16,765 nt of DNA from JBBSEX01 sp038239345. Lineage in GTDB: Bacteria > Acidobacteriota > Terriglobia > Bryobacterales > Bryobacteraceae. Under the pieces are notes generated by a model. It was not told the origin of the DNA. It made no database searches and worked only from the letters and a program-made list of their open reading frames with translations. The translations under genes and the position numbers were made by a program. Positions 7,983 to 15,671 of this stretch are shown here, one piece after another (position 1 is the first letter of the stretch; every line of letters starts with the position of its first letter). The DNA is taken from positions 1 through 16,765 of the forward strand of contig JBBSEX010000053.1 in NCBI GenBank assembly GCA_038239345.1. Direction: 5' to 3'.

Positions 7983-9533
7983 TCACTTCCCGGTTTTTGG
8001 TGGCAGTGCTCCGTCTTGAGCCGCGTTATAGAGGAGTGTTGCCACCACGGCGGATGCCTGTTTTAAATCGTTTTCCGGCAAGTAGTCGTATACATCCATT
8101 GCGCTGTGGTGGGTCAATGTCTCATAACGGAGCCTATCTTGCAAAAAGCTGGCGGATCTAACGCCGGCACCCATGAAGTTACGTTGATCGGAACTCGTCG
8201 TGATCCGCGGAGAGAGCGTCGTGGCTTCTAGATCGACGACCGGTGCCATCCATCGTGCCAGAGCATCTCGCATCTGATTGTCGCTGAAAAAGGCACCCCG
8301 AATTCGTCCAGCACCGTTATCCATGTTGATGTAGCACGCGATCTTGTTGATCTCGCCACTGTGAATGCGTACGTAGGCTCTCGATCCGCGTGCTCCCATC
8401 TCTTCCGCACTCCAGAAAGCCGCTCGCACCGTCCGCGCCATTGACAGGTTCAGGGCCTTCAGAATTCGCATTGCCTCCATGATCACAGCGACTCCGGCGG
8501 CGTTATCCGTCGCACCCGTGCCTCCGTGCCATGAATCCAGGTGAGCGCCGATAAACACAATCTCGTCTTTCCGGCTGTTTCCTGGCAGTTCCGCAATCAC
8601 GTTGGCGAGTTCACGCGGCTCGTGGAGGGTGCTTTGTAATTCCAGTTGTAGTGTCACCGGAATGCCTCGTTCGGAAAGACGGACAATACGGTTATACTGC
8701 TCTGGAATCACATCAACGATTGGTGGTGCAGGTGGATTAGGATCGGGAATACCCATTGGCGAGGAAGTGAACAAAGTGCCCCCGGTTCCTTCAGCAACGC
8801 GCACAAGACCGAGGACGCCTTCGTCGTGCAGGAATTTATTGAGTCGATTATAGTTTCTCATGATGACGAAGATATCCGGCGGATTGCCCTTCGCATTTGC
8901 CGCAACCTCTGGAGAAGACGACTGCTTGGCTGGCGACGCTGGGACAGGGTTCGTCAATAACTGGAGTTCCGCGGTTGAGTACCTCTCAACTGCGGAACCC
9001 GCTGAAGAGGATAGCGATCGCGGAGGCGCCAGTAGAAGAAACCTGCCCTGAAGCTTGCCGCGGTATTTGTCTATGAATCGGTCGAGATCGGCTTCAAGCG
9101 GGGGCGGAAGGTCTACCCGCAATGGCTGTCCTTGCACTTGGCCAGGCGTGCTGGGTGAGAAAGGAACCGGCAGAGCCGTAAGCGGTGTATACTGCGGTTC
9201 TAACATCTCCATCGCGAACCGGTTGTAAGACCATCCGCGTTGCGACCATGTAAACCCTTGGTCTTCGATAGGACCGGTTCCCTCAGCGTGTACGTTTTCT
9301 ATGCCCAAGTATTTTAGGCGCGATATAACCCATTGCGTTGCACGTTCGAAGGAGGGCGATGCAATAAACCGAGGGCCATACACGTCGGTGAGATAAAACG
9401 CATGATCCATGACCATCGAATGATCGAGCGCCTCCTTCCGAATTCGTTCCAGCGTGGAATCCGGCGCGGAGCCGGGTGCTGCACCGGCGAGTCCCGATAG
9501 GAGCACCAAGAACACTTTTGTCGTATGTCGCAT
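7983..9533 (-). CDS. Secreted M28-family zinc metallopeptidase (second copy)
   Basis: A 516-residue exported peptidase of the same architecture as the one at 779-2365. The signal peptide is MRHTTKVFLVLLSGLAGAAP. Metal ligands and catalytic residues are His331-x-Asp333 (GAHLDSW), Asp343 (GATDNAAG), Glu377-Glu378, Asp405 (NMDNGAG) and His475/476 (THHSAMD). The base motif is SAEE where most relatives have GEE, and the segment SSDQRNFMGAGV replaces the more usual SD-H-x-S-F pattern, so its metal site or specificity may differ slightly. It is the first gene of an operon with the three-helix protein, ECF sigma factor and anti-sigma factor, which suggests that its expression is controlled by that circuit. 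The two M28 proteins share blocks such as PxSPST-G and GAHLDSW but are clearly diverged. Confidence 0.9.
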   Translation of the reverse strand: MRHTTKVFLVLLSGLAGAAPGSAPDSTLERIRKEALDHSMVMDHAFYLTDVYGPRFIASPSFERATQWVISRLKYLGIENVHAEGTGPIEDQGFTWSQRGWSYNRFAMEMLEPQYTPLTALPVPFSPSTPGQVQGQPLRVDLPPPLEADLDRFIDKYRGKLQGRFLLLAPPRSLSSSAGSAVERYSTAELQLLTNPVPASPAKQSSSPEVAANAKGNPPDIFVIMRNYNRLNKFLHDEGVLGLVRVAEGTGGTLFTSSPMGIPDPNPPAPPIVDVIPEQYNRIVRLSERGIPVTLQLELQSTLHEPRELANVIAELPGNSRKDEIVFIGAHLDSWHGGTGATDNAAGVAVIMEAMRILKALNLSMARTVRAAFWSAEEMGARGSRAYVRIHSGEINKIACYINMDNGAGRIRGAFFSDNQMRDALARWMAPVVDLEATTLSPRITTSSDQRNFMGAGVRSASFLQDRLRYETLTHHSAMDVYDYLPENDLKQASAVVATLLYNAAQDGALPPKTGK

Positions 9534-9636
9534 TGTGGTATCCGTGCGCTATTACGTCACAACGCTCCAAGTTGTTATCAAAAATCTGAATGAACTCTGA
9601 TTTGTCCGGCTAGCCCCGATTCCAAAGGTGACGAGC

Positions 9637-9689
9637 AGTCGGCAAGTGTAGAGCCAGGGGCCGGAATTCCCAGATCTGCGCTTCGACGT
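9637..9689 (+). repeat. Dispersed intergenic repeat, copy R3
   Basis: Contains AGTCGGC, TGTAGAGCCAGGGGCCGGAA and AGATCTGCGCTTCGACGT. It shares GTAGAGCCAGG and GGCCGGAA with R4. Changes in the 3' arm keep the pairing: GTAGA can still pair with TCTGC, and GTCG with CGAC. It starts 103 bases upstream of the M28 start codon and ends 22 bases beyond the barrel gene's stop. Confidence 0.75.
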
Positions 9690-9710
9690 TTGTGCGGTTA
9701 GGAGTCGAAC

Positions 9711-10871
9711 TTAGCGGCTGAAGCCAACCAGCAGTGTAAGTTGATTCCGGGTAGTTTGCCCGCCATAAAGGCTCGGGCCATCCGGAGTTCGATAGTTAAA
9801 ACGAAGCACCGGCGCGATCTTCAATTTGTGCCATTGCGCTTCCACGCCAAGACCAGCTGTTCCACCTATGTGGGACGGCGAAGTGCCGTTCGTGTTCCCC
9901 GCAATGCGAAAGTTCGGCCCCGCTTCTAGGAACGGTCGCACACGCCGTGCTGACATCCTGTACTTTGCCAGTACCGGAAAGCCCCATGTGATGACAGTGG
10001 CCTGCGCGCGCTCGCTGAGGATCAGCGGGTGGTAGAGCGCGTCCACCTCAACCGACAATTTTGGAGCCAGCCGGTAATCGAAGGCCACGCCGAGCAGCTT
10101 GCTTCGGTAGCCATGTTCGCCGCCTTTCTCGGCGTAGTCGTTGAAGAGGCTGAAACCGCCCAGAACGCCCAACGAGAGGCTCTGGTTTAGTCGCCTCTGC
10201 AAACCCGAAGGCATCGCCCGATGCACGCCCACCAAAACTTGAAGTTGATTCTGGTTCGCCTTGCCGTGGAACGCCAGGTATCCAAGCGGCCATCGTGTGA
10301 AACGAACGGTCGGCTCGAATACAAAGGCTCCCCTGCGAAACTGCAGTCCGCCCCCGACAACATATCCCCTTCTCGATATGGACGTCGGTGCCGACCAGGG
10401 ACGAAAGGACATGCCGGCCTCTAGAAAGGGCCGCAGCCCGTGCAGCACCACAAACCGGTACTTGCCCAGTACCGGAATATCCAACGCGGCTTCGGACAGC
10501 TTGAATGGACTTCCACCGGCTACCCGTGGCCGATCCGGAAAGGGTTGGTAGGGCGGATCGAAACGAACAACACTGGTGCCCCTGTACCCCGTTCGCAAAA
10601 GATCCACCTCAAACGACCAGCTTCCAGGAAGCGCGAGCTCCACCTTGGCTCCCACCACCGGAGTCCCGCGCCTGGTCGTTATGGTCTGCGTGCGAGTCGT
10701 CAGCGTGCCATCGAAGTTCCTAAAGTTATCTCCCAATGTCGAAGTGGAGACGCTGGAGTCATAGTCCGCTGTCGCAGTGACTCCTCCAATCGCGCCAAAC
10801 GAGATCGTTTGGCCGAACAGAGGTGCTCCAAAAGAAGAGGCGAGTACAGCCCACGAGGCGCGGTGTCTCAT
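9711..10871 (-). CDS. Outer-membrane beta-barrel protein with two tandem halves
   Basis: A 386-residue protein with a signal-like N-terminus (MRHRASWAVLASSFGAPLFG, then QTISF) and alternating polar and apolar strands through to a C-terminal Phe-Ser-Arg, typical of outer-membrane barrels. The two halves are homologous: GKYRFVVLHGLRPFLEAGMS (first) matches AKYRMSARRVRPFLEAGPNF (second), and NQNQLQVLVGV matches TTRNQLTLLVGF. Each half is about 180-190 residues, the size of an eight-strand barrel, so the protein may form one large barrel or two joined small ones. There is no ribosome site before the ATG; its ATGA overlaps the stop of a possible 19-codon leader ORF. A transport or adhesion role is not determinable. 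Confidence 0.78.
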   Translation of the reverse strand: MRHRASWAVLASSFGAPLFGQTISFGAIGGVTATADYDSSVSTSTLGDNFRNFDGTLTTRTQTITTRRGTPVVGAKVELALPGSWSFEVDLLRTGYRGTSVVRFDPPYQPFPDRPRVAGGSPFKLSEAALDIPVLGKYRFVVLHGLRPFLEAGMSFRPWSAPTSISRRGYVVGGGLQFRRGAFVFEPTVRFTRWPLGYLAFHGKANQNQLQVLVGVHRAMPSGLQRRLNQSLSLGVLGGFSLFNDYAEKGGEHGYRSKLLGVAFDYRLAPKLSVEVDALYHPLILSERAQATVITWGFPVLAKYRMSARRVRPFLEAGPNFRIAGNTNGTSPSHIGGTAGLGVEAQWHKLKIAPVLRFNYRTPDGPSLYGGQTTRNQLTLLVGFSR

Positions 10872-10927
10872 TGGACCACGACGGAAGCGAATGGACCATG
10901 GGTATCGGAATCAAACAAGAAATGCAT
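10868..10927 (-). CDS. Possible 19-residue leader peptide coupled to the barrel gene
   Basis: A short frame encoding MHFLFDSDTHGPFASVVVQ ends in TGA that overlaps the barrel start codon as ATGA. An AGGGA lies three bases before its ATG, whereas the barrel gene itself has no ribosome site, so ribosomes finishing this frame could restart on the barrel gene. It has no known relatives that I recognise, and a frame of this size may arise by chance; the overlap and the missing downstream ribosome site are the support. Confidence 0.3.
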   Translation of the reverse strand: MHFLFDSDTHGPFASVVVQ

Positions 10928-10933
10928 TGTTCC

Positions 10934-10960
10934 CTTATACGTTTGCATTGCTAATGCCAA
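10934..10960 (-). promoter_or_regulatory. Possible promoter of the barrel gene
   Basis: On the minus strand, TTGGCA (10955-10960) and TATAAG (10934-10939) are separated by 15 bases, slightly shorter than ideal. Transcription would begin close to 10927, which is the ATG of the possible leader peptide, so that frame might be read from a leaderless or nearly leaderless message. Confidence 0.35.
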
Positions 10961-11038
10961 TCACGAGTCCAATGAAATCATGACGTTAGACTTTGGGTTC
11001 CTCGGAGCCAGATCACACCTGAGCCGTTTGTAACGCAA

Positions 11039-11092
11039 AGTCGGCGTACGTAGAGCCAGGAGGCCGGAACAGCCAAATCTATGCTTCGCCGT
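11039..11092 (+). repeat. Dispersed intergenic repeat, copy R4
   Basis: Contains AGTCGGCGTACGTAGAGCCA, GGAGGCCGGAA and AAATCTATGCTTCGCCGTC followed by ACA. The ends form an imperfect inverted repeat (GTCGGCG against CGCCGTC, one mismatch), and GTAGA faces TCTAT inside it. It lies 94 bases beyond the ADOP permease stop and upstream of the barrel gene. Confidence 0.8.
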
Positions 11093-11186
11093 CACAGCGG
11101 ATCTGGCTGGCCACGGTAAGTGTCAGCTATGGGCGTTACACGGACAAGTGAGCCGAAGTCTCCTCTTAGTCTTGGCTCCAGATGCT

Positions 11187-13763
11187 TCATTCGTGGCGCA
11201 GCGCGACAATCGGGTCGAGGCGCGACGCGCGGCGAGACGGAACAAAACAGGCGACAGCCGCCACAGCCAACAGGATGCCGCAGACTGCGGCGACCGTCGG
11301 CGCATAGTCTGGGTGGAAGCCGTAGAATAGCGCCGTCATCAGGCGGGATGCCGCCATAGCCAAAAATAGGCCGAGGGAAAGCCCGCCCAGAGTCAGCGTT
11401 AAGCCGCGGCGACCGAAGGCTAGCAATATGTCGCCTGATGTCGCGCCTAACGCCATGCGCACACCTATTTCACTGGTGCGCTGCGCGACGGCATACGACA
11501 GCACGCCATACAGACCGATGCACGCCAGTGCCAACGCCAGTCCCGCGAAAGCGGCCAGCAAGGCGGAATCCTGCGAAGGCTCCGATAGCTCGGTTGCGAC
11601 GATGTCGTCGAGCGTCCGGATCTTGGCGATGGGCTGGTTCTTGTCCAAAGACCAGATCGCTGCTCGCACCGCCGACACAGCGGAATTCGGCGCGATAGAA
11701 GTGCGGATCACCAAATCAGTCGTCTGTGCGAAGGACTGCGCGGACTTTTCGTTCAACACGTACACAGCGGGTTTCAAATCCGCAGTCACGCCCCGCTCGC
11801 GGATCTCCTTCGCCACTCCGACTATGGTGAACCAATAGGCGTCCGGGGAAAAGCTTCCAAACTGAAGGCGGGCTCCCAGGGCGGAACGTCCGGGAAAATT
11901 CAGGGCGGCAAAGGTTTCGTTGACCACAACCACCGGCTCCTTCGTGGCGCGATCGCTGTCTTGAAAGAACCGTCCTTCGCGCAAGTGCGCGCCTACCGTG
12001 GCGAAGTAGTCGCGCGTGACCACGCGATTGAGCGCATCCTGTCCCCTGTTGTTGTTTTGGCCCAGAAACCGATAGCCCATCGTGTTGCCATCAGTGGTGA
12101 GCGGTAGGTCTGATATCGCGCCGGCGTTGACCACGCCCGGTACTGCGCGCACTTTCTCGAGCATCGCATTGGTGTAGGCGACGCGACGGTTGAAATCATG
12201 GAAGCGGCCGATCGGGGTGACCATCGTTAGTAACTTCTCCGTGCGGATACCAAGATCCACTTGATGCAAATGATGGAGCGTTTGCAGTAGCAGTCCCCCG
12301 CACGTGAGCAGCACTACCGCAAGCGCCGTTTCCACGACGATCAAGGAATGCTGGAACCGGCGGCGGCGCGACCCGGCCGTTCCCCGGCCGCTGAGCTCCA
12401 TCCGCGATCCACTGAATGCCGGCACCAATCCGAAAGCAATGCCGGCAGCGGCGGCGATGGCAACGGAAAACAACAGAACACGCATGTCAATCACGAGGTG
12501 CATGGCGGCCATTGTAGACGGCACCAGCGTTTCCAGAAACTGCATGGCGGGGCGAGCCAGGGCCAATCCGGCGATCGTGCCCAAGAAAGCCAGAACCAGG
12601 CTTTCCGTCAGCAACTGCCGGATCAGCCGGCTGCGTCCCGCACCGAGCGCGATGCGCACGGCCACTTCACGCTGGCGTCCGGCACCGCGCGCTAGTATCA
12701 AGTTCGCCAGGTTCGCGCAAGAGATTAACAGGATGGCGGCCGAAGCGCACAGTAACACCACGAGCGAAGTCTCCGTCTTTCCGACGAGCTGCTCTCGTAT
12801 CGGAATAATCACTGGGGCCGACTGATGGTCCGGATCCTCTTCCAACAAGTGCTTGCCGATCATGGTCATTGCCGTTCGCGCCTGCTTGATCGTCACGCCC
12901 GGCTTCAGGCGAGCCACGCAATTAAGGTAGTGGCTGCCACGCTGGCTCAGCTCTTGCGGACTGAACGCGGCTGGCAGCCAAACGTTTACTTCGCGCGATG
13001 GCAAGAAGTAGAACCCGTTGGGCATGACGCCGATCACCGTATAGGCCGTGTCATTCAGGACAATCTTGCGTCCCACGATATCGCGCGCACCCCCAAAATG
13101 GCGCTGCCAAAGGCCGTAACTGAGCAGAACGACCCGGACGCTGTGGCGATCCTCGTCCTCTGTAAACACGCGACCTAATAGCGGTTCCGCTCCCAGCACC
13201 TGCCAGAAGTTAGCGCTGACGCCGCGTCCATCGAGCCTCTCCGGCTCTCCATCTCCGGTGAGGTAGGACGTACTCTTGCGCGTGGCAGCGATGTCAGAGA
13301 ACACGGGGCTCAGCCGCCGCCACTCTTGCCAGTTCCAAGGCGATGGCGTGTTGCGTGGGAAGCCGATGGAGGTCGCGTCCTCCCAGACCATCACCAGACG
13401 GCTAGCGTCCTTGTAAGGTAGCGGGCGGACCAACACCGCGTCCACCACACTGAACATCGCTGCATTTGCGCCGATTCCCAACGCCAGCGTCAAAACTGCG
13501 CAGGCTGAAAAACCTGGTGACTTGCGAAGCTGCCGCAATGCATAGTGAATATCCTGCGCGAATTGTTCCACCTGCGTCCAACCCCATGCCGATCGAACGT
13601 CTTCTTTGATGAGAAGGATATTGCCGAAGTCACGCTGTGCAGCGTGTCGCCCGGCCTCTTCGGCTTCCAGATCCAGGTGAGTTTGAATTTCCCGGTCGAG
13701 GTCCTCTTCCCGCGCCGGCCGGAACCACGGTGCTACCCTCTTGAGACGGCGCCACAGATTCAT
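11187..13763 (-). CDS. ADOP-type MacB/FtsX-like permease
   Basis: An 858-residue inner-membrane protein of the acidobacterial duplicated orphan permease family (TIGR03434 as I recall it). Residues 1-80 are the family's charged helical N-terminus (FRPAREEDLDREIQTHLDLE). The first transmembrane helix is near 86-110 (FSACAVLTLALGIGANAAMF), followed by a large periplasmic MacB-type domain and an FtsX block near 330-415 (ISCANLANLILARGAGRQRE). A second TM segment starts near 470 with another periplasmic domain, and the final FtsX block occupies about 735-858 (GLYGVLSYAVAQRTSEIGVR, ending SRLDPIVALRHE). No ATPase gene is adjacent. The ATG follows the PadR stop by one base and uses a GAGGAGGG ribosome site inside the end of PadR. 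Substrate unknown; tripartite efflux or lipoprotein handling is inferred from MacB kinship. Confidence 0.93.
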   Translation of the reverse strand: MNLWRRLKRVAPWFRPAREEDLDREIQTHLDLEAEEAGRHAAQRDFGNILLIKEDVRSAWGWTQVEQFAQDIHYALRQLRKSPGFSACAVLTLALGIGANAAMFSVVDAVLVRPLPYKDASRLVMVWEDATSIGFPRNTPSPWNWQEWRRLSPVFSDIAATRKSTSYLTGDGEPERLDGRGVSANFWQVLGAEPLLGRVFTEDEDRHSVRVVLLSYGLWQRHFGGARDIVGRKIVLNDTAYTVIGVMPNGFYFLPSREVNVWLPAAFSPQELSQRGSHYLNCVARLKPGVTIKQARTAMTMIGKHLLEEDPDHQSAPVIIPIREQLVGKTETSLVVLLCASAAILLISCANLANLILARGAGRQREVAVRIALGAGRSRLIRQLLTESLVLAFLGTIAGLALARPAMQFLETLVPSTMAAMHLVIDMRVLLFSVAIAAAAGIAFGLVPAFSGSRMELSGRGTAGSRRRRFQHSLIVVETALAVVLLTCGGLLLQTLHHLHQVDLGIRTEKLLTMVTPIGRFHDFNRRVAYTNAMLEKVRAVPGVVNAGAISDLPLTTDGNTMGYRFLGQNNNRGQDALNRVVTRDYFATVGAHLREGRFFQDSDRATKEPVVVVNETFAALNFPGRSALGARLQFGSFSPDAYWFTIVGVAKEIRERGVTADLKPAVYVLNEKSAQSFAQTTDLVIRTSIAPNSAVSAVRAAIWSLDKNQPIAKIRTLDDIVATELSEPSQDSALLAAFAGLALALACIGLYGVLSYAVAQRTSEIGVRMALGATSGDILLAFGRRGLTLTLGGLSLGLFLAMAASRLMTALFYGFHPDYAPTVAAVCGILLAVAAVACFVPSRRASRLDPIVALRHE

Positions 13764-13764
13764 T

Positions 13765-14121
13765 TCAACCCTCCTCGGCGGGCCACATCACCTGCCCAAT
13801 CGCGTCAGACAATTGCTTCCACCTGGATTCTTCGGCTCTGAGCTGCTTCTTTCCCGATGCCGTGAGGCGATAGTATTTGAATTCGCGCCTCTGGTCCTTG
13901 TCGGCCGTTTCCCATTTTGAGACAACGAAACCCTTCCGCTCCAGCCGGTGCAGTGCCGGATACAGCGATCCATGCTCCATTTGCAGCACGTCTTCCGTGG
14001 TCCGTTGAACGTGCTTGGCGATTTGATGCCCGTGCGCCCGGCCAAACAACAGAGTTCTCAGGATTAGCATATCCAGCGTGCCCTGGACCAATTCAATCCG
14101 CGTGGAAGATTCCTTCAGCAT
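13765..14121 (-). CDS. PadR-family transcriptional regulator
   Basis: A 118-residue winged-helix regulator of the acidobacterial PadR subgroup that accompanies ADOP permeases. Landmarks are LVQGTLDMLILRTLLFGRAH (helix 1 and the family opening), GSLYPALHRLERKGFV (recognition helix) and KYYRLTASGKKQL (wing). The C-terminal helix normally mediates dimerisation. It is the first gene of a two-gene operon with the permease. No normal ribosome site precedes its ATG; instead a 17-bp palindrome ends four bases before it, so self-repression is likely and the message may be almost leaderless. The start could lie slightly elsewhere, but no better in-frame ATG is seen. Confidence 0.93.
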   Translation of the reverse strand: MLKESSTRIELVQGTLDMLILRTLLFGRAHGHQIAKHVQRTTEDVLQMEHGSLYPALHRLERKGFVVSKWETADKDQRREFKYYRLTASGKKQLRAEESRWKQLSDAIGQVMWPAEEG

Positions 14122-14125
14122 AGGT

Positions 14126-14142
14126 TGGTAGAGAGTCTACCA
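14126..14142 (-). promoter_or_regulatory. 17-bp palindrome at the PadR start, probable operator
   Basis: TGGTAGAGAGTCTACCA is a perfect 7-3-7 inverted repeat (arms TGGTAGA and TCTACCA) ending four bases from the PadR start codon. A further GGTAGA half-site occurs at 14160-14165, 33 bases (about three helical turns) from the first. PadR proteins bind inverted repeats as dimers, usually their own promoter, so this is the natural candidate operator. A TAGACT -10-like hexamer lies inside it on the minus strand (14134-14139). Confidence 0.6.
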
Positions 14143-14532
14143 TCATTCGCGTGCACTAGGGTAGACGGGCGACCGTCACTTTGGTTAGCAGGACTTTCGC
14201 CTCCGAACCAGGACCCTGGCACTTGGTCCAGAAGTCGGCAAACTGTTGATGTGCCCCGAAGCAGCGCGCACAAACCGCGAAAAGTCGGCCAGCGTAGAGT
14301 TGAGACTCTCGTAAACTGCCAAATCGATACTACGGCGTTAGCGAGGGACCCCTTGCTCCAAGAGGCCCGTAACCTTCCTGCAAGTCGCCGTATTCCGTAT
14401 GTGTGGGAAAGCTCACGGACCGCCCGCGGGTGCGTACCGTTCCCGGCGGGAGACCACCTAACCGACTTGCTGCTTGAGCCGTCCAAAGGAAGCTTGGCAT
14501 ACGTCGCTAGTTGCTGTGGGAGGATTTTGGGG
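14143..14532. other. Divergent intergenic region without a recognised gene
   Basis: Nearly 400 bases between PadR (-) and the broken hydrolase (+). It carries the extra GGTAGA half-site and degenerate repeat R5, and ends with GGGAGG (14518-14523) ahead of the hydrolase ATG. An open frame on the plus strand crosses it but has no recognisable domain before 14533. Confidence 0.5.
14283..14338 (+). repeat. Dispersed intergenic repeat, copy R5 (degenerate)
   Basis: Begins AGTCGGCCAGCGTAGAGTTG and ends CCAAATCGATACTACGGCGT. The last 20 bases match 16 of 20 in copy R4. CGTAG in the 5' arm can pair perfectly with CTACG in the 3' arm. The first 20 bases match copy R6 on the other side of the broken hydrolase at 19 of 20 positions. 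Confidence 0.6.
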
Positions 14533-15662
14533 ATGAGCCGGTCTGTGCGAATACTGTCTATCGCTGCTCTCCTGTTAGTTCCGGTCAATCGACCGAGAGC
14601 CCAAGTAGTCGCCAGCAGCAATGTCACGGCGGCAAAAGAGGCCGATTCCTTCCTGAGAGCGGAATTGGCGTCCAAGCGAATTCCCGGTATGTCTATTTGT
14701 GTTGTTCGTGGCGGGAAGGTTGAATTGTCGACAGCTACGGCCTGGCGAATGTCGAGATGTCGGCGCCCGCTTCGGAGCACACCGTTTTCGAACTCGCATC
14801 CCTCACGAAGCCATTCACGGCTGCGGCTGTCATGATCCTTGTGGAAGAGGGCAAGATTTCCTTGGACGACCGTATGCCGAAGTATTTTCCAGCAGCGCCT
14901 GCGACTTGGAGCGACATTTCCATTGAACAACTGTTGCGCCACACGTCGGGACTCGGTGTTTCTTTGCGATCCCGGAATTACGTTTTAAGTCGGATTTCGC
15001 TTGGGAAAGAGAATATCGGCCGGCGGACGTGTTGCCGATCCTTTTCCGGGTTTCCATTGCGTCCCAGCCGGGTCAACGCTGGTCTTACAGCAATGTCGGC
15101 TATTACCTTCTTGGAATGATCATCGAAAAGGTGACTGGGGAATCCTATGAGGCGTTCTTGAAACACAGGATCTTCGAGCCTCTTCAGATGACCGAAACGC
15201 GGCGCATGGACCGGAAAGCTATCATTCCGCAACGGGCGTCCGGCTCCACCCTGGGAGGACAAAGCCCTTCGCAATGCCAAATCCACGAGCGTGACGTGGG
15301 CGTTTTCCGAGGGAGGACTCGTTTCTACAGCCTCCGATCTCGCAAGAGCTGAGGTGGGTCTTTTCGGTGAGAGGCTTCTAAAACGCGGGGCACTGGAGCG
15401 GATGTGGCAGGCGTCTCGCTTGAGCGATGGCACCTTCGCAAACTATGGATTGGGTTGGAATATCGGGAGCGATACCAATCACCGTCAGATCTACCACAGT
15501 GGGAATAAGCCGGGCTTTGCTGCCATTATTCGCCACTATGTCGACGAATCGTTGACTGTGGTGTTACTAGTCAATGTGGATAACGGAATCGAAGCCGACA
15601 GCGATGTAGGTGCCATCAGTTCGCGCATAGCGAAGATGTTTAGCGGCCAAAAGCACCTCTAA
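14533..15662 (+). pseudogene. Secreted serine hydrolase (class C beta-lactamase family), three frameshifts
   Basis: A gene for about 375 residues, now split over several frames. It begins at ATG 14533 with a signal peptide (MSRSVRILSIAALLLVPVNR...) nine bases after GGGAGG. A one-base loss near 14731-14734 breaks the frame before SYGLANVEMSAP, a second one-base loss near 14958 breaks it after HTSGLG, and one extra C near 15247-15251 breaks it before WEDKALRNAK. Joining the pieces restores all family motifs: SLTK (ELASLTKPF), YSN (WSYSNVGYY) and HSG (IYHSGNKPGF). The C-terminal domain of the homologue at 3585-5048 is absent, so it is a shorter relative. The body is otherwise well preserved, so loss of function is recent or the indels are sequencing errors. 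Repeats R5 and R6 flank it. Confidence 0.85.
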
Positions 15663-15671
15663 GTAACGATC

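Noticed and set aside
14125..14532. A long plus-strand open frame running into the broken hydrolase
   Set aside because: The part before the signal peptide at 14533 has no recognisable domain, crosses repeat R5 and the PadR operator region, and reads like chance non-stop sequence in GC-rich DNA.
2494..15662. General sequencing error as explanation of the broken genes
   Set aside because: Several long genes, including one of 858 codons, are uninterrupted, and not all indels lie in homopolymers. It is not excluded for individual positions.
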